A stretch of DNA of 64,000 nucleotides from Desulfopila sp. IMCC35006. Lineage in GTDB: Bacteria; Desulfobacterota; Desulfobulbia; Desulfobulbales; Desulfocapsaceae. Below, in pieces: positions 27,305-36,766 of this stretch. Under the pieces are notes generated by a model. The model did no database searches and was not told where the DNA came from. It saw only the letters and a program-made list of their open reading frames with translations. Location: the NCBI RefSeq assembly GCF_005116645.1, contig NZ_SWCM01000002.1, positions 474,706-538,705 on the forward strand, written 5' to 3'. A program made the position numbers and the translations under genes. Within the stretch, counting starts at the first letter, position 1, and the number at the start of each line of letters is the position of its first letter.

Positions 27305-27970
27305 TTATTCCTTTTCGCTTAACCTCTGTCGATCGAGCAGACTAATTTTTCTGCCGTTTACCTCGATGAGGCCTTCATCGCTCATCCGGGCGAATATGCG
27401 CGACAAGGTTTCAGGGATTGTGCCCAGCAGGCTGGCAAGCTGACCCTTGGAGATATCGAGTTCGACTTCGTCATCTTCACCCTGCTCCTGACTGAGGTAA
27501 AGTAAATAACCAGCGAGTCGGGCCGGGACTTCTTTTAACGAGAGGCTCTCAATCTGACTGGCGAACTTACGTAAGCGATGCGACAGCACGGCGAGCATAT
27601 TTAAAGCGAGCGAGGGATTGGCCTCGACCAGCAGGATAAACTTATCGCGGGGAAAAAACAGAGTAACGGTTTTTTCCAAGGCTTCAGCCGTGGCCGGAAA
27701 CGGCTGGCCATGAAACACCGGGACCTCGCCAAAAGGTTCGCCTTGACCGAAGATATGCAGGATATGTTCTTTCCCGGCAAAAGAGACCTTAAAAATCTTT
27801 ACCCGGCCCTCTCCGACCATATAAAAACCGATTCCTTCATCGCCTTCAAAAAAGATATTTTCTCCCCGCTGGAAAGTTTTTTCAACCGCAATATTGGCAA
27901 GAGCTTCCACCTGTTGAGCAGGAAGACCTTCGAAAAGCAGGCTCGATCCGATAATTTCTTTTTTATGCAT
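27305..27970 (-). CDS. Crp/Fnr-family transcription regulator
   Basis: A 221-residue regulator with an N-terminal cyclic-nucleotide-binding-type beta-roll (GENIFFEGDEGIGFYMVGEGRVKI, GEPFGEVPVFHGQPFPATAEAL), a dimerisation helix and a C-terminal HTH (LDISKGQLASLLGTIPETLSRIFARMSDEGLIEVNGRKISL). It has no N-terminal Cys cluster, so it is not a classical FNR oxygen sensor. In sulfate reducers several similar proteins regulate nitrosative-stress or energy genes (HcpR, CooA-like), but no target is visible here. It is transcribed alone toward the DUF342 gene. Confidence 0.9.
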   Translation of the reverse strand: MHKKEIIGSSLLFEGLPAQQVEALANIAVEKTFQRGENIFFEGDEGIGFYMVGEGRVKIFKVSFAGKEHILHIFGQGEPFGEVPVFHGQPFPATAEALEKTVTLFFPRDKFILLVEANPSLALNMLAVLSHRLRKFASQIESLSLKEVPARLAGYLLYLSQEQGEDDEVELDISKGQLASLLGTIPETLSRIFARMSDEGLIEVNGRKISLLDRQRLSEKE

Positions 27971-28124
27971 AGTGTACCATCGACAGCATCACCGCTGTCG
28001 CCAAGAGTAGAGGTATTGGTATGTCCTTTGCCGTTAATCCCTTGAGATACCATATTTCTCGCCGTTGATGAAGCTGAATATACTTTTGCGGTATTTCTCG
28101 AATCCTGCAGCATCATAAAATAAT

Positions 28125-28297
28125 CTGATTACCTCTAATGTTCAGCTACTTAACCAGGGTGTGGGCTGTTTGTTTTACGGGTCTCTGCAGCCAAGGATGG
28201 CTGCAGCGAAGCCCCCCAGGGATGGGTTTACGGCGTCCCGGGAAACGAACAGCCCACACCCTTCCATTTCGACAAGCTGAGCTTGAGGGGTAATCAG
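28125..28297. mobile_element. MITE-like nested inverted-repeat element (173 bp)
   Basis: The ends are CTGATTACC and GGTAATCAG, and the terminal inverted repeat continues imperfectly to about 23 nt (19 matches). A 10-bp direct repeat ATAAAATAAT flanks it on both sides (28115-28124 and 28298-28307), as expected for target-site duplication. Inside, a 19-bp stem (28157-28175 with 28243-28261, one wobble) encloses two smaller hairpins, including CTGCAGCCA / TGGCTGCAG at 28185-28206. It has no coding capacity. It lies between the Crp/Fnr gene and dinB. Confidence 0.72.
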
Positions 28298-28414
28298 ATA
28301 AAATAATGTCCACAAGGCGAAAAAATGTCGTAAAATTTTCCTGAAAAGGCCAATATGGATATCAATAACTACACGTACCCAATACCTGTTTTCTGGTTGT
28401 CATCCCATTAAGAA

Positions 28415-29506
28415 ATGTACAGTAAGCGAAAAATCGTGCACATCGACATGGATGCATTTTTTGCGTCCATCGAGCAAAAAGATACACCAGCCTTCCAGGG
28501 GAAACCGCTGATTGTCGGAGGCAGACCAGAAAGCAGAGGTGTCGTCGCCGCCTGCTCGTATGAAGCGCGCCGCTTTGGAATCCACTCGGCAATGCCATGC
28601 TCTCAGGCGATACGGCTCTGTCCGCAGGCAATTTTTACCAAGCCGAGAATGGACAGATATCGGGAAATTTCAACGCAGCTGATGGCTATTTTTCGTCGTT
28701 TCACCCCGCTCGTCGAACCGCTGTCCCTCGACGAAGCCTTTCTTGATGTAACGACAAACAACCAGAATCATCCATCCGCCACGATACTCGCGCAAAGAAT
28801 TCGCTCCGAGATCTTCGAGGAATTGCACCTGACCGCCTCAGCCGGAGTTTCCTTTAATAAATTTTTAGCAAAAGTTGCCTCGGACTTTAAGAAACCAAAC
28901 GGGCTCACGACAATTCCTCCGGAGAAAGCTGTCGACTTTCTTTCAGTGCTGCCTATTCGCAGGTTTTTCGGAGTGGGCAAAGTTACCGAAAAAAAAATGC
29001 TGCGCCTGGGCATTAAAACCGGGCATGATCTTCGCCGGATGGATAAAGAAACGCTCGTCTGCCATTTTGGCAAAACGGGTTTGTTTCTGTATGACATTGT
29101 TCGCGGCATTGACAACAGGCCCGTTGAGCCGACTCGGGAACGGAAATCGATCGGCAGTGAAACGACACTCTGCTGCGATACCAATGATAAGAATGAAATA
29201 CACACTATCCTGTCTCATCTCGCCGAGCAGATTGAATATTCGCTGAAGAAGAAACAAACCGGCGGCTACACACTCACCCTTAAGGTCAGGTACCATGATT
29301 TCACCACGATAACCCGGTCGCAAACCGTCCAGGCGCCGATCTATTCAAGTGCCGGTATTCTTTCTCTGGTCCCAGGGTTGCTCGCGACGACCAGGGTGGG
29401 CGCCGCAAAAGTCCGACTGCTTGGCCTCTCCATCTCAAAACTTACCGGCAACAAAAGGATACCCCGCCAGCTGGTCCTTCCTTTTATGCAGCAGGGCAGC
29501 CTGTAA
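28415..29506 (+). CDS. dinB: DNA polymerase IV (Y family)
   Basis: A 363-residue translesion polymerase. It has the palm-domain metal site HIDMDAFFASIEQ (Asp11, Asp13) and the second acidic pair in SLDEAFLD, followed by SAGVSFNKFLAKVASD. A C-terminal little-finger domain follows and the protein ends with QLVLPF, which resembles a beta-clamp-binding motif. The start ATG is close to the family N-terminus. No obvious LexA box was recognised in the 110 bp between the MITE and the start. Confidence 0.97.
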   Translation: MYSKRKIVHIDMDAFFASIEQKDTPAFQGKPLIVGGRPESRGVVAACSYEARRFGIHSAMPCSQAIRLCPQAIFTKPRMDRYREISTQLMAIFRRFTPLVEPLSLDEAFLDVTTNNQNHPSATILAQRIRSEIFEELHLTASAGVSFNKFLAKVASDFKKPNGLTTIPPEKAVDFLSVLPIRRFFGVGKVTEKKMLRLGIKTGHDLRRMDKETLVCHFGKTGLFLYDIVRGIDNRPVEPTRERKSIGSETTLCCDTNDKNEIHTILSHLAEQIEYSLKKKQTGGYTLTLKVRYHDFTTITRSQTVQAPIYSSAGILSLVPGLLATTRVGAAKVRLLGLSISKLTGNKRIPRQLVLPFMQQGSL

Positions 29507-29606
29507 CCGGTTATACTTATCTATATTATTGTTATCCTTGACCAGATGCTGCTGATACGACTTTATTTCTTATTTCTAAGTCACTAAAAGAGTCTTCACA
29601 CACACC

Positions 29607-31457
29607 ATGAAAAATATCATTCTTTTTATAGTTAACCTATTTAAATATATCGGCAAATTTTTTACCTTCATCAGAAACGTACTGTTCAACGGGCTGCTGC
29701 TCCTCGCCGCGGCAGCAATAATTTTTGCATTCGTACCCCGAGAAGTACAACAAATCCCCATCGGGGCGGTACTCAGATTGGATATTTCCGGTGATATCGT
29801 CGAGGAGAAAAAACTGCTCGGTTCTTTTGAAAGACTCTTTGGCGAATCGTTGAATATGGATGTTCCGGAACCTGAAACGGCCCTGCAGGACATTCTCGAT
29901 GTTATCGATAACGGTGCGGCAGATGATCGAATCGCCGTCTTGCTTCTCAATTTAAAAGATATGTCTCATGCAGGCCTGAACCAGCTGCAGACCATTGGCG
30001 AGGCCCTCGAACGCTTTAAAGAAACCGGCAAGAGCGTGATTGCCGCAGAAGACTACTACACCCAGGCCCAGTACTATCTGGCGGCGTATGCGACCAAAAT
30101 CATGGTCAACCCGATGGGCGGCGTCGATATTCACGGCTTCGGTGTCTATCACCTCTATTTTAAGGACGCACTGGATACGCTTAAGGTCAACTACAATGTA
30201 TTCAAGGTAGGTACGTATAAATCCGCCCTTGAACCTTTTACCCGCAACTCAATGTCACAGGCCGATCAACAGCAGAATACAGTGTGGCTGTCGGCTCTCT
30301 GGCAGGTGTATACCAACGATATAGCCAGGCAACGGCATATTTCTCCAGAGGCTATTGAGCACTACACTGGCAATATAGCCGCAGCCCTCCATTCCACCGG
30401 CGGCAATACCGCCCAACTGGCCCTTGCAACCGGCCTGGTGGATCAGATTGCCACCAGACAGGAAGCCGCTGCATACCTGGATTCGCTCAATCCGAAAGCT
30501 GCCGGCCCGGCCAAAATACTGGCATCGGCTGACTATCTTAACTTGCTTACCCCATCATACCAGGGGGGCAATACGGAACAATCAAAGGTGGGACTTATCA
30601 TTGCCGAAGGCGCAATTCTGCCGGGAAAACAACCCCCGGGCATGATTGGCGGTGATTCGCTGGCACAACTTATCAAGAATGCCCGGGAAAGCACACCAGT
30701 CAAGGCACTGGTCCTGCGCATTAATTCGGGGGGAGGTTCCGCTTTTGCATCTGAAGTAATCCGCCAGGAGCTGCTCGAACTCAAAAAAAGCGGTAAACCA
30801 ATTGTTGTGTCGATGGGCGCCGTTGCGGCCTCAGGTGGGTATTGGATCGCCGCTGATGCTGATGAGATATGGGCCTCTCCGGCAACAATTACCGGTTCCA
30901 TCGGTATTTTCGGAGCCATCCCAACCTTCGAGAACACTTTAGCTGCACTCGGGGTGTATCGCGATGGTCTTGGAACTACGCCACTGGCAGCGGGACTCGA
31001 TATCACCCAGCCTCTGCCGGAACCGCTCAAGAATGCTATTCAGCAGACAATCGATTACAACTACGATCAATTTCTGCAGATAGTCGCAAGTGGCAGAAAT
31101 ATGAGCAAACGCAAGGTCGCCGAACTCGCCGAAGGTCGGGTCTATGACGGCCAGACCGCGCAGACCCTTGGCCTGGTCGATAATCTGGGTTCCCTTGACG
31201 AAGCCATTGATGCCGCGGCCCAACTGGCCAACCTGCAGGAGTATGCCACGGAATATATCCGCCTGCCAGAGTCAATCAAAGATCAGTTTCTGCAGTTTCT
31301 GACTACCGGACAAGCGTTTTTGGCGAACATACAGGGAAGCCAGATACCAGCCGTCGCGCAATTCCAGAAAACTGTCACCCGCCAATTGGCGCAGATCCTG
31401 CCTGTGGACGACCCCCGTGGCGTTTATGCACAATGCCTCGAGTATTTGAGCTGGTAG
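29607..31457 (+). CDS. sppA: Signal peptide peptidase SppA, long (67K) form
   Basis: A 616-residue membrane-anchored serine peptidase with a Ser-Lys dyad. The N-terminal transmembrane helix (VLFNGLLLLAAAAIIFAFV) leads into two ClpP-like domains. The likely general base is Lys205 in VGTYKSALEPFTR of the first domain, and the nucleophile is Ser409 in SMGAVAASGGYW of the second, as in E. coli SppA. The SNSGGG-type oxyanion segment reads RINSGGGSAFASE. It removes remnant signal peptides in the membrane. The gene is single and convergent with the PilZ gene. Confidence 0.96.
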   Translation: MKNIILFIVNLFKYIGKFFTFIRNVLFNGLLLLAAAAIIFAFVPREVQQIPIGAVLRLDISGDIVEEKKLLGSFERLFGESLNMDVPEPETALQDILDVIDNGAADDRIAVLLLNLKDMSHAGLNQLQTIGEALERFKETGKSVIAAEDYYTQAQYYLAAYATKIMVNPMGGVDIHGFGVYHLYFKDALDTLKVNYNVFKVGTYKSALEPFTRNSMSQADQQQNTVWLSALWQVYTNDIARQRHISPEAIEHYTGNIAAALHSTGGNTAQLALATGLVDQIATRQEAAAYLDSLNPKAAGPAKILASADYLNLLTPSYQGGNTEQSKVGLIIAEGAILPGKQPPGMIGGDSLAQLIKNARESTPVKALVLRINSGGGSAFASEVIRQELLELKKSGKPIVVSMGAVAASGGYWIAADADEIWASPATITGSIGIFGAIPTFENTLAALGVYRDGLGTTPLAAGLDITQPLPEPLKNAIQQTIDYNYDQFLQIVASGRNMSKRKVAELAEGRVYDGQTAQTLGLVDNLGSLDEAIDAAAQLANLQEYATEYIRLPESIKDQFLQFLTTGQAFLANIQGSQIPAVAQFQKTVTRQLAQILPVDDPRGVYAQCLEYLSW

Positions 31458-31464
31458 TTTTACT

Positions 31465-31839
31465 TCATATACGGTTTTTTCGCATGGTAAGCTCCAGCCA
31501 CTGCCATGGGGCATCGAGTATTTTAAACCCGATGTCCCTATGGTAGGCACCTTTTTTTCTGCTCCAGCAAGGCTTCACCAGCATTCTATAATGTTTGCCG
31601 CCACCGGAAAGAACAGTCGTGTAGTGGTGTTTTTCGGCGGTAAACGATTTGGGCAGGTTGGTGATCTCAAACCCACCGGGGGAAATGTTTTCGACAAGGC
31701 CGCCAACTACTTTCCGGCCATCGGCCAGGTCTCCTGTAAAATCCGGAATAAGAGTACGACGATATTTTCGTCGGTGTTGACCGGATTGTAAGGTTCTGTT
31801 CCTCGTTTTCCGGTCATTGTCAGTCTTCGTCAAATGCAT
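31465..31839 (-). CDS. PilZ-domain protein
   Basis: A 124-residue protein; the ATG at 31839 follows a GGGAGGG Shine-Dalgarno, while the longer upstream frame has none. A PilZ domain is indicated by the arginine motif HRRKYRR near residue 30 and the NISPGG motif about 30 residues later, matching RxxxR and (D/N)xSxxG, the two c-di-GMP contacts. It is otherwise a single domain with a basic C-terminus (WLELTMRKNRI). It is probably a c-di-GMP receptor; the partner is unknown. It is convergent with sppA and lies downstream of the M16 protease gene on the same strand. Confidence 0.78.
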   Translation of the reverse strand: MHLTKTDNDRKTRNRTLQSGQHRRKYRRTLIPDFTGDLADGRKVVGGLVENISPGGFEITNLPKSFTAEKHHYTTVLSGGGKHYRMLVKPCWSRKKGAYHRDIGFKILDAPWQWLELTMRKNRI

Positions 31840-31986
31840 AGCAATCCCTCCCCCATCCATTTCTTGCCGCACAATTGCCTGTCTTTCCTTTTCCTTCAAG
31901 TCCGTCGATCCCCGCCTGCAATAAAACCATAACAACTTAAGCCAGTAACTTCCAGGCCATAAAATATCTTTAGGAGGTCCCGGTTA

Positions 31987-34893
31987 TTATTTTTTACTGA
32001 AAGCCAAGTTGCCCTTACCTTTGCGCACATCTACATCTTCCGGTGTCACCCTCGCTATCGCAGCACGATCATTATGCAGATATCTGGCAGCCAGTTCATT
32101 GACGTCGGCAACACTGATCGAGGAAAAATCGCTGATAATTGTATCCGGCCATACTAATTGCTGCGGGTAGCGCACGGAAAGCGCCAGCACAGAATTCAGC
32201 CAGTACTGATTCGTACGGATATTTTCCTGCAGCGACGTCAGGAGCGGTCCCTTGGCACGAGTCAGTTCATCGTTGGTAATACCCTCTTTTTGCAATTGCT
32301 CGCTGATTCGGCATATCTCCGCGACGATGGCATTTTCAGTCCCCGGTTTAACCAGCACCTGGGAGATGATATAGCCATAGCCCTGGAAATCACGACTACT
32401 GAAACTGGCAACATTGGGCGAATAGCTGGCAGCTAATTTCTCCCGGATGACCTCCCGCAATCTATCACCAAACACACTGGCCAAAAGATGCAATCGTCTG
32501 GTTCTATGAATATCCCAAAAATCGTCAGTCGGCCAGGCAATGACGATCAAAGACTTCTCGACCGAGGTGTTAACTTTAACGACAAGTTTTTTACCGGCAG
32601 GAAATTGCAGCTCAGGCAAGTCAGGGACTTTGGCGGGACGCAGGGCCAGACCCGAAAAATATTTTGTCAGCACGGCAACGATCTTGTCCCGGTCAAAATC
32701 ACCCACTACGGATATTTCCAGGTCTCCCGGTCGGAGAAGAGGAGAGGCCCATTTCTGCAGGGAGGTGAAATTCACCTGGGCCACATCCGACCAGGGCGGC
32801 AGGCCGAATTGTTTATTATAATCGGCTAAAAACGGCTGGACCGCAAGCGGCATCGCCCCCTCAATATCCTGACTTATCTTTTGATACATCTGCTCATAGT
32901 TTTTTCTTGCTCTGGTAAAAATATTTTCACGAAGCCCGGGATCGACAAGACGGTGGTACAGGACCTGACTGTAAAGCTCGAAATCCTTGGCCAGTGCAGT
33001 GCCGGTCCAGGAAAAATCAGATTCGTCAACTTTAAATGCCATCTGTATCGAGCTGCTGGCCAGCACCTCATCCATCGCCGATTGACTGAGACTCCCACTC
33101 CCCGAGCCATTAACCACATCCTCTAAAAACATGCCCACACCTGGTACAGGTTCTTTCATTTTACCTAAACCAAACACCGCTTTAACCCGTACTCTGTTTT
33201 CTTCAAAGGGGGTTTTTTTCAGGTTAACGACCAGGCCGTCGGGAAATACCAGTCGTTCAACATGAATGTCCTTGAGGTAACTTGTTTGCGGAGGCCCACT
33301 GGGAGGCGCCGGTTGTAAATAAGGGAATATCTGTTTTTGCTCGCTGATCGAGGCAATTACCGGCTCCTTCGTCACTTCCCGGTAAAGAGATGCAATCTCT
33401 GCTCTGCCCGTATCGCCCAGGGCGATATCGCCGGTCACCGAGATCAACCTGTTGTTATGGCTCCATCTCTCCTGAAAAGCCGCATTCACCTCGGCAGGAG
33501 TAATTTCCCTGGTAAGAGGCCCATACAACTCTTTTTCCTGTGTGGCAGACTGATAGACTCGATTATTACCCAGATGATCGATAATCCTGTTGGCAATTGT
33601 TCGGGAATCTTCCGAGTCAGCTGTCAGGACCCTGGCGTCCAGCTGGGCCAGAATTTCTTTTCTCGCCCGTTCGACCTCATCCTTTGAGAATCCATACACT
33701 AAGGCCTGACGCAAGATCCGGTCTAACGCAGTCACGGTCTCCTGCCAATGGCTGCCACCGACCTGGGCGACAAGGGATGCATAGCCGATACGGTTGACGA
33801 TATCACCGGAGTAATAACCGGCACGGACGAAGGGTGGTTTGGCTTTTTCCTGTATCCGCTGAAGCCGGTAGTCGACAATCATCGAACCCATTAGACCGAG
33901 CAACTCTTTTTTTTCTAATTCGAGAGAATCGTTTTCCAGCGGCAGATCCCAGACACTCTGGATAGATACGTTGGTTTTGCCTAGTTCCGGCTCATAATGG
34001 TAAAATGCTTCGACTCCTTTTTGCTGCAGTTTGCCAAAAGCAGGGCATTCGGGCGCCGGGCCTGCCGGCGTAAGTGGCGAGAAATGTTTGTCTATGAGAT
34101 CTGCGGTACGTTGCGGATCTATATCGCCAACAACGACTATGACCATATTATCCGGTCGGTACCATGCATCATAATAAGATTTAAGCAGAGCATGATCAGC
34201 TTCTTCCAGAGTCTTTGTCGTACCGATCGGCATCCTCTCCGGATAGCGCGTTCCGCGAAAAGCAAAATCACTGCCGGCAACGCTTGTCCTGTATTCGGCA
34301 GAATCCCGGGCCCGTTTTTCGGCCAGGATGACTCCACGCTCCCGGTCTATTTCACTCTCAAGCAGCAAAGCCCCCCGGGCATAATCAGCCATTACGCGCA
34401 GTCCGGAAGCGAGATCTTTCTCGGAACCACTCGGCAGAATAATATTGTAGACGGTCTGATCGTGGGTGGTCCGGGCATTGGTATCGCCGCCAAAACTCAT
34501 CCCCAGCGATTGAAAATAGTTTACCAGACTGCCTGGAGGAAAATGCGTCGAACCGTTGAACATCATATGTTCAAGAAAATGAGCCAATCCCCGCTGGTTA
34601 TCAGTTTCGTTAAGCGATCCAGCCTGCACGGCAAGATACATTGCTACCCGATGCGCCGGCTCCTGGTTCTGCTTCAGGACATATCGAAAGCCATTTTTCA
34701 GTTTCCCGCGCACTAAAGACGGATCCGGAACCAATTGGCTCACCTCGGAAGGCCAGCGTGTCGACAGACAGGCGGAAGTGGAATCAGGAGGGGAAGAAAG
34801 AGCGGTACCGGTAAAACCGGCTAATGCAAAAACCAGGGCCAGAAAGGCTGTTGTTTTACGAAAGGACAGGAACTTGAAACGTAGAAAGAACAC
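31987..34893 (-). CDS. M16 zinc metallopeptidase (pitrilysin family), exported
   Basis: A 968-residue protein with an N-terminal signal peptide (TTAFLALVFALAGFTGTALSS). The first M16 domain carries the inverted zinc motif HFLEHMMFNGS (HxxEH), with the third ligand expected in the following ERGVILAEKRARDS helix. The middle and C-terminal domains are the inactive M16 repeats, including a DFDRDKIVAVLTKYFSGL segment. The size fits full-length periplasmic PqqL/PtrA-like proteases rather than two-gene M16 pairs. It probably degrades peptides or exported proteins; the substrate is unknown. The gene lies 121 bp downstream of the small Cys-rich gene on the same strand. Confidence 0.92.
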   Translation of the reverse strand: MFFLRFKFLSFRKTTAFLALVFALAGFTGTALSSPPDSTSACLSTRWPSEVSQLVPDPSLVRGKLKNGFRYVLKQNQEPAHRVAMYLAVQAGSLNETDNQRGLAHFLEHMMFNGSTHFPPGSLVNYFQSLGMSFGGDTNARTTHDQTVYNIILPSGSEKDLASGLRVMADYARGALLLESEIDRERGVILAEKRARDSAEYRTSVAGSDFAFRGTRYPERMPIGTTKTLEEADHALLKSYYDAWYRPDNMVIVVVGDIDPQRTADLIDKHFSPLTPAGPAPECPAFGKLQQKGVEAFYHYEPELGKTNVSIQSVWDLPLENDSLELEKKELLGLMGSMIVDYRLQRIQEKAKPPFVRAGYYSGDIVNRIGYASLVAQVGGSHWQETVTALDRILRQALVYGFSKDEVERARKEILAQLDARVLTADSEDSRTIANRIIDHLGNNRVYQSATQEKELYGPLTREITPAEVNAAFQERWSHNNRLISVTGDIALGDTGRAEIASLYREVTKEPVIASISEQKQIFPYLQPAPPSGPPQTSYLKDIHVERLVFPDGLVVNLKKTPFEENRVRVKAVFGLGKMKEPVPGVGMFLEDVVNGSGSGSLSQSAMDEVLASSSIQMAFKVDESDFSWTGTALAKDFELYSQVLYHRLVDPGLRENIFTRARKNYEQMYQKISQDIEGAMPLAVQPFLADYNKQFGLPPWSDVAQVNFTSLQKWASPLLRPGDLEISVVGDFDRDKIVAVLTKYFSGLALRPAKVPDLPELQFPAGKKLVVKVNTSVEKSLIVIAWPTDDFWDIHRTRRLHLLASVFGDRLREVIREKLAASYSPNVASFSSRDFQGYGYIISQVLVKPGTENAIVAEICRISEQLQKEGITNDELTRAKGPLLTSLQENIRTNQYWLNSVLALSVRYPQQLVWPDTIISDFSSISVADVNELAARYLHNDRAAIARVTPEDVDVRKGKGNLAFSKK

Positions 34894-35014
34894 ATATTCA
34901 CCATGGAAGATAGAAACAGCGGAACAGTTGCACGGAGACCAGGCACTTGGCTTGTAATCATCGCAGAAACTGTCAATGTACCAGCAGTTACTATTGAACC
35001 GGTGAACGTAGTTG

Positions 35015-35224
35015 TCAAACTGCTAATTCGTTGGTTTTGGCCTTTATCCAGCCCAGTCGGATAAAATATTGCTGACCGCAGTCGCGCCATTTGAGACAAT
35101 GATCATTCTTATCCATCACCGGATAGTTTTTATCTGTATCTTTATCCACGCGGCAAAGGCCCGCATCAACGCTTTCCAGCCGAAAATACTTACAACGCAA
35201 ACATATCTTCTGTCCATTGTGCAT
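35015..35224 (-). CDS. Small Cys-rich protein, unknown
   Basis: A 69-residue protein with Cys8, Cys11, Cys24, Cys43 and Cys49 (CLRCKYF, GLCRVDK, DHCLKWRDC), suggesting a small metal-binding fold. The ATG at 35224 follows GAGGT at suitable distance. It lies 30 bp after bioD on the same strand and is probably the last gene of that transcript. The family was not recognised; a zinc ribbon or iron site is the simplest guess. Confidence 0.68.
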   Translation of the reverse strand: MHNGQKICLRCKYFRLESVDAGLCRVDKDTDKNYPVMDKNDHCLKWRDCGQQYFIRLGWIKAKTNELAV

Positions 35225-35254
35225 ATACTTTTTACCTCTGGTGTTATGTGTGTT

Positions 35255-35941
35255 TCAGATGTCCCAGACATCTAATTTTTCCAGACCTTGCTGATATTTT
35301 TCAAGATGAAAAAGATCGATTACCGGACCCACAAAACCGTTTTTTTGCATATATCTGGTAAACACCTCTCTTGAATCCTGCTCTATCCGCGGATCAGAGC
35401 CACCAAAGCGATTATACAGGATCGCCGCCACCTCTATATTTCTTAATCGAGCCAGTTCCAGGGCAGCGAGCGTGTGGTTTATCGAGCCCAGCCGGGAACT
35501 GCTCACCAGAATGAGCGGATATTGTTCCATCTCAAGATAATCGATAAAGGTCTCCTCTTCGTTCAAAGGCACAAAGAGACCTCCGGCTCCCTCAAGAAAG
35601 ACCAGCTCATACTGCTCCAGGAGCGAGGCTGTGGCCTGGCGTATGACATTGCAGTCAATTGTCTGTTTGTCCAGTCTGGCTGCCAGATGCGGCGAACATG
35701 GCACCGGGAAGACGTAGGGACAGGTGAGACCGTTTACATCAACCGGCTGCAGTTCAATGCCCATAATTTGCCGGTGCCGGACAATATCCTCACTGAGACC
35801 AAGACAACCGGTCTGGACAATTTTCTGAGTGATCGTCCTGAAGCCCTTGTCCCGAAAAGATTTGGCAAGAAGCCCGGTGGCAATGGTTTTGCCGATATCG
35901 GTATCAATGCCGGAGATACAATATACTCGCGGTGTCGCCAT
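35255..35941 (-). CDS. bioD: Dethiobiotin synthetase
   Basis: A 228-residue ATP-dependent carboxylase closing the ureido ring of dethiobiotin. The start at 35941 begins MATPRVYCISGIDTDIGKT, the P-loop being GIDTDIGKT. The frame extends further upstream but into bioC sequence. Other family marks are QKIVQTG, the EGAGGLFVPL motif and LVSSSRLGSINHTL. It is 14 bp downstream of bioC. The penultimate step of the pathway is thus encoded at the end of the biotin block. Confidence 0.95.
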   Translation of the reverse strand: MATPRVYCISGIDTDIGKTIATGLLAKSFRDKGFRTITQKIVQTGCLGLSEDIVRHRQIMGIELQPVDVNGLTCPYVFPVPCSPHLAARLDKQTIDCNVIRQATASLLEQYELVFLEGAGGLFVPLNEEETFIDYLEMEQYPLILVSSSRLGSINHTLAALELARLRNIEVAAILYNRFGGSDPRIEQDSREVFTRYMQKNGFVGPVIDLFHLEKYQQGLEKLDVWDI

Positions 35942-35955
35942 CGTCTTCCTGCTGG

Positions 35956-36744
35956 CTATATTTTCTCTGCGACGACAAACGTCGACGCATAGCTGACCGG
36001 AAAACCGCTGTCCGTTGCAAAACGGCTGCGATATTGCCGACTGAATTCCTTGAACTTGCCTGGCAGCCATTGCGTGCGATCAAGCCCGCCGACCCCCGTC
36101 TGCCGGATGTGCCGCAGCACCTCCTTGACCGTCGGGAAAAATACCTGCCGGGTCTCGCTCGTAAGCGAAATAATGCGAAACTGCTCGCGCAGCATCCGAC
36201 TCAGGTCCTCTTTTGTATGATACGACAGCCCTCGACCGGTCAGCTCACGTATTTCTCCCATGGTGCCGGGACCGAATATCGAAAATACTAAATATCCGTC
36301 GGCGCGAAGAGCTTGGTGCATTCTGGCGAGCAGAGCCGGCAGATCAGCCATCCACTGAAACGTAGCCGAGGAAATAATCATGTCCAGCCCTTCCGGCAGG
36401 ACGCATTTTTCGATATCGCCAGGCAGAGATTCAACATGTACGACACGACTGGCGACACGCTCGCGGGTGGTTGTGCAGAACTCCTCGACTATATCGTTGA
36501 GATACAGCGTGTTAATCGTCAATTGCCCGACCAGCAGTTCCGTCAATATCCCAGTGCAACAGCCGATTTCGAGAATCCGTGCAGAATGTAACGACTTGAG
36601 ATTCTGGACACATGTCACAAGCTGGCGGCTTATTTGCCTCTGTACCGTGGCATTTTCTTCATACGTTGCGGCACTCGCCCGGAAGGATTGAGCGATGAGC
36701 TGTTTGTCAAGACGCAGCGATTGTGAGGTATCTGTTGTTTTCAA
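35956..36744 (-). CDS. bioC: Malonyl-ACP O-methyltransferase
   Basis: A 262-residue SAM-dependent methyltransferase that methylates the free carboxyl of malonyl-ACP to disguise it as a fatty-acid primer. Motif I is ILEIGCCTGILTELL, with LDMIISSATFQWM as motif IV. The N-terminal SFRASAATYEENATVQRQISRQL is typical of BioC. The likely start is the TTG at 36744, because no in-frame ATG lies nearby; the ribosome site is weak. It is 22 bp after bioG. Confidence 0.92.
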   Translation of the reverse strand: MKTTDTSQSLRLDKQLIAQSFRASAATYEENATVQRQISRQLVTCVQNLKSLHSARILEIGCCTGILTELLVGQLTINTLYLNDIVEEFCTTTRERVASRVVHVESLPGDIEKCVLPEGLDMIISSATFQWMADLPALLARMHQALRADGYLVFSIFGPGTMGEIRELTGRGLSYHTKEDLSRMLREQFRIISLTSETRQVFFPTVKEVLRHIRQTGVGGLDRTQWLPGKFKEFSRQYRSRFATDSGFPVSYASTFVVAEKI

Positions 36745-36766
36745 AGCATGATATCCGAGAATGATT

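Noticed and set aside
28300..28414. LexA box before dinB
   Set aside because: No convincing SOS palindrome was found between the MITE and the start codon.
31840..31935. N-terminal extension of the PilZ protein
   Set aside because: A strong Shine-Dalgarno sits directly before the internal ATG at 31839 and none before the longer start; the extra residues show no domain.
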